This document shows, piece by piece, positions 27,659-35,425 of a stretch of 64,000 bases of DNA. Every line of letters begins with the position of its first letter. Position 1 is the first letter of the stretch. Below the pieces are notes generated by a model that was given only the letters and a program-made list of their open reading frames with translations, was not told where the DNA came from and did no database searches. A program made the translations under genes and the position numbers. Source of the DNA: Brevundimonas sp. (GTDB lineage: Bacteria > Pseudomonadota > Alphaproteobacteria > Caulobacterales > Caulobacteraceae); assembly GCA_003248965.1 (NCBI GenBank), contig QFQU01000008.1, positions 108,549-172,548 on the forward strand, written 5' to 3'.

Positions 27659-27979
27659 ATGAACACTCTGTTCAAAGCCCTGTCCCACCCCGTGCGCCGT
27701 CGCATCATCGCCATGCTGCGCTCTGGTCCCTTGGCCTCGGGCGATATCGCCGCCGCCTTCGACATGAGCTGGCCCACCATCACGGGGCACCTGAACGCCC
27801 TGAAGGACGCCGGCCTGGTCAGTCCCGAGCGCGAGGGTCAAACCATCCGCTACAGGCTGGAGATTTCGGCTGTGGAAGAGGCCATGGCCTTTCTGATGGA
27901 CATCGCCGGAACCGGCCAGGGCGAAGCCGCCCTGCCCCACGCCGCCCAGCCCTGCGCTGCAAAGGCGCCGCGTAGATGA
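27659..27979 (+). CDS. ArsR-family winged-helix repressor (SdpR-like autorepressor)
   Basis: 106 aa. LFKALSHPVRRRIIAMLRSGPLASGDIAAAFDMSWPTITGHLNALKDAGLV covers the ArsR HTH (key segments ALSHPVRRRII, GDIAAAFDMSWPTITGHL). No metal-binding ELCVC-type motif is seen; the class fits SdpR, an autorepressor relieved by its membrane partner in the Bacillus Sdp system. The start at 27659 follows AGGA. It overlaps the downstream SdpI-like gene by 4 bases (ATGA). Confidence 0.87.
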   Translation: MNTLFKALSHPVRRRIIAMLRSGPLASGDIAAAFDMSWPTITGHLNALKDAGLVSPEREGQTIRYRLEISAVEEAMAFLMDIAGTGQGEAALPHAAQPCAAKAPRR

Positions 27980-28656
27980 AGCCCCGCCTGTCGCTGCTTG
28001 ATCATCTGACCATCGCCGCCTTCGTCGTGCAGGCGGGGTTCGCCGCCTATGTCGCGCTGATGGGGCCGACGACGCCGATCCCGCTGCACTGGAACGGCGA
28101 CTGGCAGGTCGACCGCTGGGGAAGCCGCAATGAGTTCGCCGTCGCACTTGGCGGCATGACGGTCATCGGCTTCATCGCGAGCGCCGGCTTGGGATTGGCG
28201 GCTCTGCGCGCCGAAGCGACCGGCGACCACGCCCGTCGCCGTTCCATGCGGATCGGCCAAGGCATCGGTCTGTTCGTCTTCACCGCCATCGGCCTGTTGA
28301 TGAGCTGGGCGGGGCTCGGGCGCGCCACGACCGAAACCGGCCCCCTCGTCATGATGGGCGCGGTGTCGCTGATCCTTCTGGTCACAGGCGCCTTCCTCGG
28401 TCGCGTCGCGCCCAATCCGCTGGTCGGTGTCCGCACGCCCTGGAGCTACAAGAGCCGCCTCGCCTGGGACCGCTCCAACCGTCTGGCCGGGCGTCTGTTC
28501 TGCTTGCTGGGCCTGGCCGGTCTGATGGCCGCGCCCTGGATCGGTCAGCCCCTCGGAATCAACGCCCTGGTCGGGGGCGTGCTGCTCAGCGCCGGTCTGT
28601 CGGTCGCCGAGAGCTGGCGCGTGTGGCGCGCCGATCCGAACCGCCAGCCCTTCTGA
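27976..28656 (+). CDS. SdpI-family membrane protein (DUF1648 plus SdpI domain)
   Basis: 226 aa with six hydrophobic segments. The N-terminal part has IPLHWNGDWQVDRWGSR, the DUF1648 signature (PxHWN), and the C-terminal part has FLGRVAPNPLVGVRTPWSYKSRLAWDRSNRLAG, the SdpI motif (key residues NxxxGxRTPW). In Bacillus SdpI gives immunity to the SdpC toxin and sequesters SdpR at the membrane. No toxin gene is nearby, so here it may serve another envelope-sensing role. Translation is coupled to the repressor gene. Confidence 0.88.
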   Translation: MKPRLSLLDHLTIAAFVVQAGFAAYVALMGPTTPIPLHWNGDWQVDRWGSRNEFAVALGGMTVIGFIASAGLGLAALRAEATGDHARRRSMRIGQGIGLFVFTAIGLLMSWAGLGRATTETGPLVMMGAVSLILLVTGAFLGRVAPNPLVGVRTPWSYKSRLAWDRSNRLAGRLFCLLGLAGLMAAPWIGQPLGINALVGGVLLSAGLSVAESWRVWRADPNRQPF

Positions 28657-28678
28657 TCCTCGCCAAGGAGTCTGCCCC

Positions 28679-29620
28679 ATGCTCAGCCTCGCCGTCGCAC
28701 TCGCCGCCCTGGCCGCCCCCGTCTCGACCGAGATCGTCCTGCCGTCCCAGCCGGCGCCGCTGCATGGAACCCTGCTGACGCCGCCGGGCGCCTCGGCCGT
28801 GGCGGTCATCCTACCCGGCTCGGGCCCCACGGATCGCGACGGGAACAGTCCGATGGGCGTCGCGGCGGGAACCTATCGGTTGCTGGCCGAGGGGCTGGCG
28901 GATCAAGGGATCGCCACCCTGCGGATCGACAAGCGCGGCATCGCCGCCAGCGCCGCCGCCGGCCCGGCCGAGGCCGATCTGCGGTTCGACGCCTATGCCG
29001 CCGACGCCCGCGCCTGGGCCGCCGAGGCCGCCGCGCGCGCCGGCAAGCCCTGCGCCTGGCTGATCGGCCACAGCGAAGGCGCCCTGGTCGCCCTCAAGGC
29101 GGTCGCGGGCGGTGACGACCCCGAATCCAGCAAGGTCTGCGGCCTGATCCTGCTGGCCGGCGCCGGCCGCCCGGCGGGGGTGATGCTGCGTGAACAGTTG
29201 ACCGCCCTGCCCGATCCGCTGAAGACCCAGGCCTATGACGCCCTGACCGAACTGGAGGCCGGCCGCACGGTCGCCGAGCCGCCCGCCGCCCTGGCCGCGC
29301 TGTTCCGCCCGTCGGTCCAGCCCTATCTGATCTCATGGCTGCCGCTGGACCCCGCCATGTTGCTCGCCGCCTATGACGGCCCGGTCTTCATCGGCCAGGG
29401 AACCACCGACATCCAGGTCGGGGTTATCGACGCCCAGGCCCTGGCCGCCGCCGACCCGGACGCGACCCTGAAGCTGTGGGACGGCGTGAACCACGTTCTC
29501 AAGACCGCCCCCGCCGACCGCGCCGGCAATCTGGCGACCTACGCCGACCCTGACCTACCGCTGGCCCCGGGCGTGACGCAGGACGTGGCGGCCTTCATCA
29601 GGACGAACGCCGCCCGCTGA
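28679..29620 (+). CDS. Alpha/beta hydrolase, probably exported
   Basis: 313 aa. A short hydrophobic N-terminus (residues 1-15) may be a signal peptide. ILPGSGPTDRDGN forms the oxyanion region; the nucleophile elbow is GHSEGALVAL and the histidine is in GVNHVLK near the C-terminus. It resembles dienelactone hydrolase/peptidase-like alpha/beta hydrolases of unknown substrate. It lies 22 bases after the SdpI-like gene and likely belongs to the same transcript. Confidence 0.82.
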   Translation: MLSLAVALAALAAPVSTEIVLPSQPAPLHGTLLTPPGASAVAVILPGSGPTDRDGNSPMGVAAGTYRLLAEGLADQGIATLRIDKRGIAASAAAGPAEADLRFDAYAADARAWAAEAAARAGKPCAWLIGHSEGALVALKAVAGGDDPESSKVCGLILLAGAGRPAGVMLREQLTALPDPLKTQAYDALTELEAGRTVAEPPAALAALFRPSVQPYLISWLPLDPAMLLAAYDGPVFIGQGTTDIQVGVIDAQALAAADPDATLKLWDGVNHVLKTAPADRAGNLATYADPDLPLAPGVTQDVAAFIRTNAAR

Positions 29621-29666
29621 TTTCGGGCGGGACACGAACGCGGAAACAATCCGCCTGATTCATTTC

Positions 29667-29684
29667 GATGATTAGCTAATCATC
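29667..29684. promoter_or_regulatory. Candidate operator: perfect palindrome before the second ArsR-type gene
   Basis: GATGATTAGCTAATCATC is a perfect 18-base palindrome 5 bases before the repressor ATG. Its halves ATTAG/CTAAT are the same words found, in the opposite order, in the palindrome at 27638-27651, as expected for paralogous regulators. Confidence 0.72.
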
Positions 29685-29689
29685 ACATC

Positions 29690-29986
29690 ATGAGTTCGGT
29701 ATTCAAGGCCCTGTCCGATCCTACCCGTCGCCGGGTGCTTCAGCTCCTGCGTCGGGGACCGATGAGCGCGGGTGAGATCAGCGACCGGTTCGACGTCTCC
29801 AAGCCCACCATGTCGGCGCACTTCGCGGTGCTGAAGGAGGCCGACCTGGTTCATGCGGAAAAGGCCGGAAAGTCCGTCCTCTATCACCTGAAGCTATCGG
29901 TGCTCGAAGAGGCGCTGCTGGGCTTCGTCCAATCATTTGAACCCGGCGCGGAAACGCCCCGGTCCGCGGAGGAGACCACACGATGA
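29690..29986 (+). CDS. ArsR-family winged-helix repressor, second SdpR-like gene
   Basis: 98 aa. MSSVFKALSDPTRRRVLQLLRRGPM and GEISDRFDVSKPTMSAHFAVLKEADLV are the ArsR HTH (key segments ALSDPTRRRVL and FDVSKPTMSAHF). It aligns by eye with the repressor at 27659 but is clearly diverged. No metal motif. It overlaps the next membrane gene by 4 bases. The upstream palindrome suggests autorepression. Confidence 0.88.
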   Translation: MSSVFKALSDPTRRRVLQLLRRGPMSAGEISDRFDVSKPTMSAHFAVLKEADLVHAEKAGKSVLYHLKLSVLEEALLGFVQSFEPGAETPRSAEETTR

Positions 29987-30357
29987 GAAAAGACCTGATC
30001 CCCAGCCTGATCTGGGCCGGCGGCCTGATCGCCGTGGCCCTGACCGCCTCGACCGCGCGCAACATGGGCTATCTCGACGGCGACACGGTCAACCGCATCG
30101 TCCTGGGCGCGACCGGCCTGCTGATCGCCTGGTACGGCAACCGCCTGCCCAAGACCTTCGCCCCCAGCGCCCACGCCCGCCGCGTCAATCGCGTCGCCGG
30201 CTGGTCGATGGCGATCAGCGGCCTGACCTACGCCGCCCTGTGGGCCTTCGCCCCCTTCCCGGCCGCCCTGATCGGCGGCTGCGGCGCGGTGATCGCCGGC
30301 ATGGCGGTGACGCTGGGCTACTGTCTGTCGCTGCGGGCCAGGCCACGGACGGTCTGA
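29983..30357 (+). CDS. Small membrane protein coupled to the SdpR-like repressor
   Basis: 124 aa with four hydrophobic segments. It overlaps the repressor stop (ATGA), matching the layout of the repressor/SdpI pair 2 kb upstream, but it lacks the DUF1648 HWN motif; WYGNRLPKTFAPSA resembles the GNxLPK segment that precedes the last helices in SdpI. It may be a reduced SdpI-like partner. Function unknown. It converges with the next gene with 2 bases between the stops. Confidence 0.72.
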   Translation: MRKDLIPSLIWAGGLIAVALTASTARNMGYLDGDTVNRIVLGATGLLIAWYGNRLPKTFAPSAHARRVNRVAGWSMAISGLTYAALWAFAPFPAALIGGCGAVIAGMAVTLGYCLSLRARPRTV

Positions 30358-30359
30358 AC

Positions 30360-31124
30360 CTACCCCTCGTCCAACTGCTCCCGCGCCATCTCGGCCAGGT
30401 CGAAGAAGCGCTCGCGCACTTCTGCGGCATAGGGGTTGTCGCGTTCGATGGCGTGGAAGACGGTGGGGCTGTCGTGGCGGACCATGTCGACGGCCTGCAT
30501 CAACCGCTCGAAGCTGGCCGTTGTCATCCGCGTCGGCAGGGGCTCCATCTTCAGCAGCACCCGCGCGATCAGATGGGTCAGCCCCTGAACCGTCGCGGCC
30601 TCGCGGTCGTGCTCTTCCGGCGTAACCTCGAACACCCTGAGCTTCAGCGCGCGCCGGCAGAAGGCGGCGACGCGCCGAGCGTCATTCCCGCCCCGTACCT
30701 CGCACACGGCGATCCTCAGCCCCGCGATCCCGTCGCGCGCGCTCTGCGGACCGAACAGCGGGTGCGTGCCGACGATCCGCACCGTGTCCGGCAAGATGTC
30801 CGCCATCAGACGCGCCGGCTTCACCTTCACCGAGCCGACGTCGATCACCAGGGCGTCGGGCCGCAGGTGCGGCGTGATCGCGCGGAGTGTCTCCTCCAGC
30901 GTCCCGACCGGCACGGCCAGGATCACCGTCGGACAGGCGGTCGCCGTCGCCAGGTCGGCCAGGGTCGCCACCCCCTCGCCATCCGTCGTCGCCGGATCGT
31001 GGGCGATCACCTCGAACCAAGGCGCCAGGTGTCGCGCCGTCAGCCGCCCGAAGGCGCCGAAGCCGATCAGGCCGAGACGGGGTTTCGCCACACCCACCGC
31101 CGCCCTATCCACTACCGTCGTCAT
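30360..31124 (-). CDS. Prephenate/arogenate dehydrogenase-family protein
   Basis: 254 aa. GLIGFGAFGRLTARHL is the NAD(P)-binding GxGxxG; DVGSVK and the catalytic THPLFGPQSA follow, as in TyrA. These enzymes convert prephenate or arogenate to the tyrosine precursor. It is shorter than many TyrA proteins and has no ACT domain. The assigned ATG (31124) lies within the arm of a palindromic repeat; GTG codons at positions 5, 10 and 12 are alternative starts closer to the fold. Confidence 0.85.
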   Translation of the reverse strand: MTTVVDRAAVGVAKPRLGLIGFGAFGRLTARHLAPWFEVIAHDPATTDGEGVATLADLATATACPTVILAVPVGTLEETLRAITPHLRPDALVIDVGSVKVKPARLMADILPDTVRIVGTHPLFGPQSARDGIAGLRIAVCEVRGGNDARRVAAFCRRALKLRVFEVTPEEHDREAATVQGLTHLIARVLLKMEPLPTRMTTASFERLMQAVDMVRHDSPTVFHAIERDNPYAAEVRERFFDLAEMAREQLDEG

Positions 31125-31226
31125 CCTCGGGCTTGACCCGAGGACCGGGCGCGGATCGAGCTGTGCGCCTGCCGCTGACGCAATGCGGCGTCCCCTCCGG
31201 TCCTCGGGTCAAGCCCGAGGATGACG
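31119..31226. repeat. Palindromic intergenic repeat, family C copy 1
   Basis: Perfect 30-base inverted arms at 31119-31148 and 31197-31226; each arm contains the self-complementary unit CCTCGGGCTTGACCCGAGG. The 48-base centre is not shared with copy 2. The left arm covers the first two codons of the prephenate dehydrogenase-like gene as annotated; the right arm is 31 bases from the dihydroorotase-family stop. Confidence 0.9.
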
Positions 31227-31257
31227 GCGTGGGGATGGAAGGCGGAGCGAAACGAAC

Positions 31258-32589
31258 TCACAGCGTCTCCATGAACCGCACCGGCCGGCCGTGCGCCGAT
31301 CCGATCAGTTCGCCATCCTGCATCACCACCCGGCCACGCACAATGGTCGCCATCGGCCAGCCGGTCGCCTCCACCCCGTCGAAGGGGGTCCAGCCGCAGC
31401 GCGTGGCCTGCTGGTCATGGGTGATCGTGCGCTTCGCCTTCAGGTCCACGATGGTCAGGTCGGCGTCATAGCTGACGGCCATCCGCCCCTTGTTGGCGGT
31501 GCCGAACACCCGCTGCGCCCCCGCCGAGGTCAGGTCGATGAACCGCTCCAGCGACAGACGCCCATTGGCCACCTGCGTCAGCATCAGCGGCACCAGAGTC
31601 TGCACCCCCGGCATCCCGGACGGCGAGGCCGGATAGGGTTTGGCCTTCTCCTCCTTGGTGTGCGGCGCGTGGTCCGAGCCCAGCACATCGGCCACGCCCT
31701 GCTGCATCCCCCACAGCCACAGGGCGTCCACATGTTCCTGCGACCGGATCGGCGGGTTCATCTGGGCATAGGAACCCAGCCGTTCATAGGCTTCCGGCCC
31801 GACCAGGGTCAGGTGCTGGGGCGTGATCTCGACCGTGGCGACATCCTTGTGGAAGCGCAGGAACTCCATCTCGTCCCGGGTCGTGACGTGCAGCACATGG
31901 ATGCGCGCGCCCGTCTCCTTGGCCAGACCGACCAGACGGCGGGTCGAGCGGATGGCGCTTTCGGCGTCGCGCACCTCGGGGTGGCTGGTCCAGTCGCCGG
32001 TGCGGGCCAGGCCGCGCCGCTCGACCAGACGGTATTCGTCCTCGGAGTGGAAGGTGGCGCGGCGGCGCACGTTCGACAGAACCTTCCTCACCCCCTCGTC
32101 GTCGGCGATCAGCAGGTCGCCGGTCGAGGCGCCCATGAAGACCTTGACCCCGCAACAGCCGGGCAACCGCTCCAGCTCGCCCAGATAGTCCGCATTCTCG
32201 TGCGTGCCGCCGATATAGAAGGCGTGGTCCGTCCACATCCGGTCCTTCGCCCGCGCCAGCTTGTCCGCCATGGTGTCGGGGTCGGTGGTGTTGGGATTGG
32301 TGTTGGGCATCTCGAACACGGCGACGACGCCGCCCAGGGCCGCCGCGCGGCTGCCCGTCTCCAGATCCTCTTTCCATTCCAGCCCCGGCTCGCGGAAATG
32401 GACCTGGGTGTCGATCACGCCCGGCAGGACCGTCAGGCCCGTGGCGTCGAAGGTCTCGCCCGCCGAGGCCTGCGACAGGTCGCCGATGAAGGCGATCTTG
32501 CCGTCGATCACCCCCACGTCGGCCATGCCGCGCCCCGCATGGTTCGCCACCTCGCCGCCACGGACGATCAGGTCATAGGTCTGGGTCAT
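31258..32589 (-). CDS. Dihydroorotase-family amidohydrolase (class I type)
   Basis: 443 aa. VIDTQVHFREPGLEWKEDLETGS, the Asn-rich MPNTNPNT, the VKVFMGASTG block, HSEDEYR, HVLHVTT and GSDHAPHTKEEK mark it as a dihydroorotase, which closes carbamoyl-aspartate to dihydroorotate in pyrimidine synthesis. The first metal motif is Gln62-Val-His64 where the superfamily normally has His-x-His, so one zinc ligand is changed. I believe this variant recurs in alphaproteobacteria but cannot check. It may be active with one metal or have another substrate. Bracketed by family C repeats. Confidence 0.85.
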   Translation of the reverse strand: MTQTYDLIVRGGEVANHAGRGMADVGVIDGKIAFIGDLSQASAGETFDATGLTVLPGVIDTQVHFREPGLEWKEDLETGSRAAALGGVVAVFEMPNTNPNTTDPDTMADKLARAKDRMWTDHAFYIGGTHENADYLGELERLPGCCGVKVFMGASTGDLLIADDEGVRKVLSNVRRRATFHSEDEYRLVERRGLARTGDWTSHPEVRDAESAIRSTRRLVGLAKETGARIHVLHVTTRDEMEFLRFHKDVATVEITPQHLTLVGPEAYERLGSYAQMNPPIRSQEHVDALWLWGMQQGVADVLGSDHAPHTKEEKAKPYPASPSGMPGVQTLVPLMLTQVANGRLSLERFIDLTSAGAQRVFGTANKGRMAVSYDADLTIVDLKAKRTITHDQQATRCGWTPFDGVEATGWPMATIVRGRVVMQDGELIGSAHGRPVRFMETL

Positions 32590-32617
32590 CGCCGCACGTC
32601 CTCAATCCATTCACCGC

Positions 32618-32742
32618 CATCCTCGGGCTTGACCCGAGGATCGGAACGTCCGCATCGCAGAAATCGACGCGTCAGCAAGCCGCTTGTACCGGAATCCAGT
32701 CTGCTTGCGGAACCCCCGATCCTCGGGTCAAGCCCGAGGATG
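32618..32742. repeat. Palindromic intergenic repeat, family C copy 2
   Basis: Perfect 27-base inverted arms at 32618-32644 and 32716-32742, again with CCTCGGGCTTGACCCGAGG. It lies 28 bases upstream of the dihydroorotase-family start and 14 bases from the glycosyltransferase stop. Its 71-base centre differs from copy 1. Confidence 0.9.
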
Positions 32743-32756
32743 ACGCAGCAAAACAG

Positions 32757-33725
32757 TCAGTGAGCCCGCGCCGTCAGCACCTTCATCGCCGTCTTCAGCA
32801 CCCGTTCCCACGGCAGGTCCATCATGTGCTGGATCGCCTGGTTCAGGCGCGGGTCCAGGGTCTTGAACTCCTGATAGGTGCGCGGTCCGCGCACGGCATG
32901 GCCCTTCCACGGGCCGCGCGTCGTCTCGTCCGAGGGGCCGAAGACGGCGATGGTCGGAACGCCCGCCGCCACGGCCAAATGCGTCCAGATCGAATCCGCC
33001 CCGATGTAGAGCGCCGCCTGAGAGATCGCCGCCGCCGTCTGCAGCCGCGTCAACCTGCCCTGAAGCTCGATCACCCGCGCGCGCGGCACGGCGTAGCGGA
33101 TGGTGTGGGCCGCCTCGCGGTCCACCTCCTCGCCCACGATCATCAGCCGACCGCCCGCCAGCGGCCCGTCGTCGGCCAGCAGCTTGGTCGCCACCTTGGC
33201 GTAGCGTTCGGCCGGCCAGCGCTTACCCATCCATTCCACGCCCGGACCGACCGCCAGGATCGGCCCGTCGCCGCCCGTGGTCGGGAACAACGCCTTCGCC
33301 TCGTCCAGCGTCTGGTGGGAGAAGAACAGGCGCGGGGCCGGCGTCTCCTCGGGCTCCAGCTTCAGCACCGCCGCCGCCGCCTCGACCGCGTGCAGGCCCT
33401 CCGGCGTCTTGCCGCGCACCGCCCGTCGTTCGCGCCGCAGCTTGCCCGACAGGTCCGAGCCGCGCATGTCCACGATCAGGCCCCATTTGGTCCCGCGCAC
33501 CTGGTTCCACAGGGCGATCCATTCGAAATGACCCTCGCGCTCCAGAACGATGGTCTTCGCCAGGCGCGGGGTGTCGGCGAACAGGGGCGCGGAGGCGGCC
33601 GATCCGACGATGGTGAAGACCGCCTGCGGCAGGCTGTCGACCAGATGCGCCAGCACGCCCGACGACAGGATCGCGTCCTCGGCGTCCGCCTCGGCGATGT
33701 ACAGGATGGGAAACCGCCCGATCAT
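32757..33725 (-). CDS. Glycosyltransferase family 9 (heptosyltransferase-like)
   Basis: 322 aa. The C-terminal donor-binding region GADSIWTHLAVAAGVPTIAVFGPSDETTRGPW is typical of ADP-heptose:LPS heptosyltransferases (key motif HLAVAAGVPTIAVFG), and AVGPGVEWMGKRWPAERYAKV marks the linker. Such enzymes add heptose to the lipopolysaccharide core on the cytoplasmic face. Sugar and acceptor are unknown. It stands alone with no LPS neighbours here. Confidence 0.87.
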   Translation of the reverse strand: MIGRFPILYIAEADAEDAILSSGVLAHLVDSLPQAVFTIVGSAASAPLFADTPRLAKTIVLEREGHFEWIALWNQVRGTKWGLIVDMRGSDLSGKLRRERRAVRGKTPEGLHAVEAAAAVLKLEPEETPAPRLFFSHQTLDEAKALFPTTGGDGPILAVGPGVEWMGKRWPAERYAKVATKLLADDGPLAGGRLMIVGEEVDREAAHTIRYAVPRARVIELQGRLTRLQTAAAISQAALYIGADSIWTHLAVAAGVPTIAVFGPSDETTRGPWKGHAVRGPRTYQEFKTLDPRLNQAIQHMMDLPWERVLKTAMKVLTARAH

Positions 33726-33811
33726 GACGTGTGGAATACAGGGATTCTATCGCAGGTTCAGCGCCAAACGACTGTTTCCACAGGCGGACGTCCTGCGTTA
33801 CAGCGACGCGG

Positions 33812-34039
33812 ATGAGCCAGCCGCCCTCCACGCCCGATCCCGCCTCCCTCGCCGCCCTCGACGGCTTCAGGGCCCAGCGCGTCACGGCCATCTATCGGCT
33901 GGACCTGATCGCCAAGGGGGCTGTGATTTCCTACGAGGACGGCACGCCGGTCGACATGGCGTCCGAAAAAGCCCGGCTGGAACAGATGGTCGCCGACATG
34001 GATCGCCGCATCGCCCAGCTGGAACGAACCCTGGGGTGA
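33812..34039 (+). CDS. Small predicted coiled-coil protein
   Basis: 75 aa, unrecognised. A Pro-rich N-terminus precedes a conserved-looking core RLDLIAKGAVISYEDGTPVDM and a heptad-like C-terminal helix (EKARLEQMVADMDRRIAQLERTL). The frame is open further upstream from 33731, but that part runs into the region opposite the glycosyltransferase start. Its TGA overlaps the GTG of the next gene, which supports translation. Confidence 0.6.
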   Translation: MSQPPSTPDPASLAALDGFRAQRVTAIYRLDLIAKGAVISYEDGTPVDMASEKARLEQMVADMDRRIAQLERTLG

Positions 34040-34581
34040 GCCTTCCCCTCCTCCCCGACCGGACCTGCGGCGGTTGCGTCGAGTGCTGCCGGGTCATTCC
34101 GCTGGCCCTGCCGGAGCTGGCCAAGCCGACCGGCGAGCTTTGCGCCTATTGCGTCGACGGCGCCGGCTGTTCGGTTCACGAGATCCGGCCGGACACCTGC
34201 CGCATCTGGTTCTGCCTGTGGCGGGTGATCGAACTGGACGAGGCGTGGCGGCCGGATCGCAGCGGCGTCATCGTGCGCCCGGACGGGATCGAGGATGGGA
34301 TCATCACGCTCTATGTCCTGCGCCGCTCGGACTTCCTGGCCTCGACCGACCTGTTCGTGACCGTCGCCGGCTGGATCGCCGAGGGGATCGAGGTCGCGCT
34401 CAGCATTCCCGGCCCGGTCGGAACCTATCCCGCCCGCGCCGTCGTCACCGACTGGCTGCGCCCCGCCATCGAGGGCGGCGATCCGCAGGATTTCGTGACC
34501 CGCGTGATCCGCTCGCTCGACACCCTGGCCGAACACGACTTCCAGCCCGACGGCGTCACAGCGCGTTACGCGATGGTTTGA
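34036..34581 (+). CDS. YkgJ-type cysteine-cluster protein
   Basis: 181 aa from the GTG at 34036. The N-terminus has CGGCVECC, then CAYC, GCSVHEIRPDTCRIWFC: the CxxCxxCC...C...C pattern of the YkgJ family, thought to bind zinc or an Fe-S cluster. Function unknown. It overlaps the preceding small gene (GTGA). A longer open frame upstream (to 33550) is antisense to the glycosyltransferase and not used. Confidence 0.83.
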   Translation: MSLPLLPDRTCGGCVECCRVIPLALPELAKPTGELCAYCVDGAGCSVHEIRPDTCRIWFCLWRVIELDEAWRPDRSGVIVRPDGIEDGIITLYVLRRSDFLASTDLFVTVAGWIAEGIEVALSIPGPVGTYPARAVVTDWLRPAIEGGDPQDFVTRVIRSLDTLAEHDFQPDGVTARYAMV

Positions 34582-34611
34582 GAAACGCTCTCAACATCCT
34601 ATCTAGCCGCC

Positions 34612-35415
34612 ATGCCCATCGCCCGCCTTTCCAGCCGCGCCCTGATCTCGATCACCGGCGATGACGCCAGACCCTTCCTGCACACTCTGCTGACCCAGGA
34701 TGTGGAGACGCTGACCGACGGCGAACTGCGTTTCGGCGCCCTTCTGTCCCCGCCCGGCCGGCTGCTGTTCGACCTGTTTCTTCTGGGACAGGCTGACGGC
34801 GTCTTGCTGGACGTCGCGACCGAGCGCCGCGACGCCCTGATCCAGCGCCTGTCGATGTACAAGCTGCGCGCCAAGGTCGAGGTCGCCGCCCACGACCGCC
34901 CGATCTTCGCCGCCTGGCCGGATGCGCCCGCCGGCTTCATCCCCGACCCCCGCACGCCCCTGATGGGCGGCCGTCTCTATGGCGAGGCGATTCCGGACGC
35001 CTCCGAGGCCGACTACGACGCCCACCGCCTGTCCGTCGGCGTGCCCGATCCCACGGCCGACGCCCCGCAGGACAAGACCTATCCGATCGAGGCGGACTTC
35101 GACTTGTTGAACGGCATCGACTTCCACAAGGGCTGTTTCGTCGGCCAGGAAACGACCTCGCGCATGAAGCGCCGAGGCACGATCAAGAACCGGATGCTGC
35201 CGCTGGATTTCGACGGCCCGCCCCCCGCCTTCGGCGCCGAGGTGCTGAAGGGCGAACTCCGCGCGGGCGAGGTCCTTTCGGGTCGGGACAGTTCGGTCAT
35301 GGCCCTGCTGCGGATCGACCGGCTCGACGGCGACCTGACGGTGGACGGCCGCCCGGTGCGCTTGCGCAGACCCGCCTGGATGGGCGAGGACGTTCTCCCC
35401 TCCTCCGACGCATGA
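34612..35415 (+). CDS. ygfZ: YgfZ/CAF17-type folate-binding Fe-S assembly protein
   Basis: 267 aa. The diagnostic motif K-G-C-[FY]-x-G-Q-E appears as HKGCFVGQETTSRMK near residue 177. LISITGDDARPFLHTLLTQDV is the N-terminal GcvT-like fold. YgfZ uses tetrahydrofolate and helps maintain certain 4Fe-4S enzymes. It belongs to the same fold family as GcvT but is a separate function. Confidence 0.92.
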   Translation: MPIARLSSRALISITGDDARPFLHTLLTQDVETLTDGELRFGALLSPPGRLLFDLFLLGQADGVLLDVATERRDALIQRLSMYKLRAKVEVAAHDRPIFAAWPDAPAGFIPDPRTPLMGGRLYGEAIPDASEADYDAHRLSVGVPDPTADAPQDKTYPIEADFDLLNGIDFHKGCFVGQETTSRMKRRGTIKNRMLPLDFDGPPPAFGAEVLKGELRAGEVLSGRDSSVMALLRIDRLDGDLTVDGRPVRLRRPAWMGEDVLPSSDA

Positions 35416-35425
35416 GACCCGCCCC

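Noticed and set aside
33550..34035. Upstream extension of the YkgJ-like protein
   Set aside because: The stretch is opposite the glycosyltransferase start and does not resemble the family; the cysteine motif begins right after the GTG at 34036.
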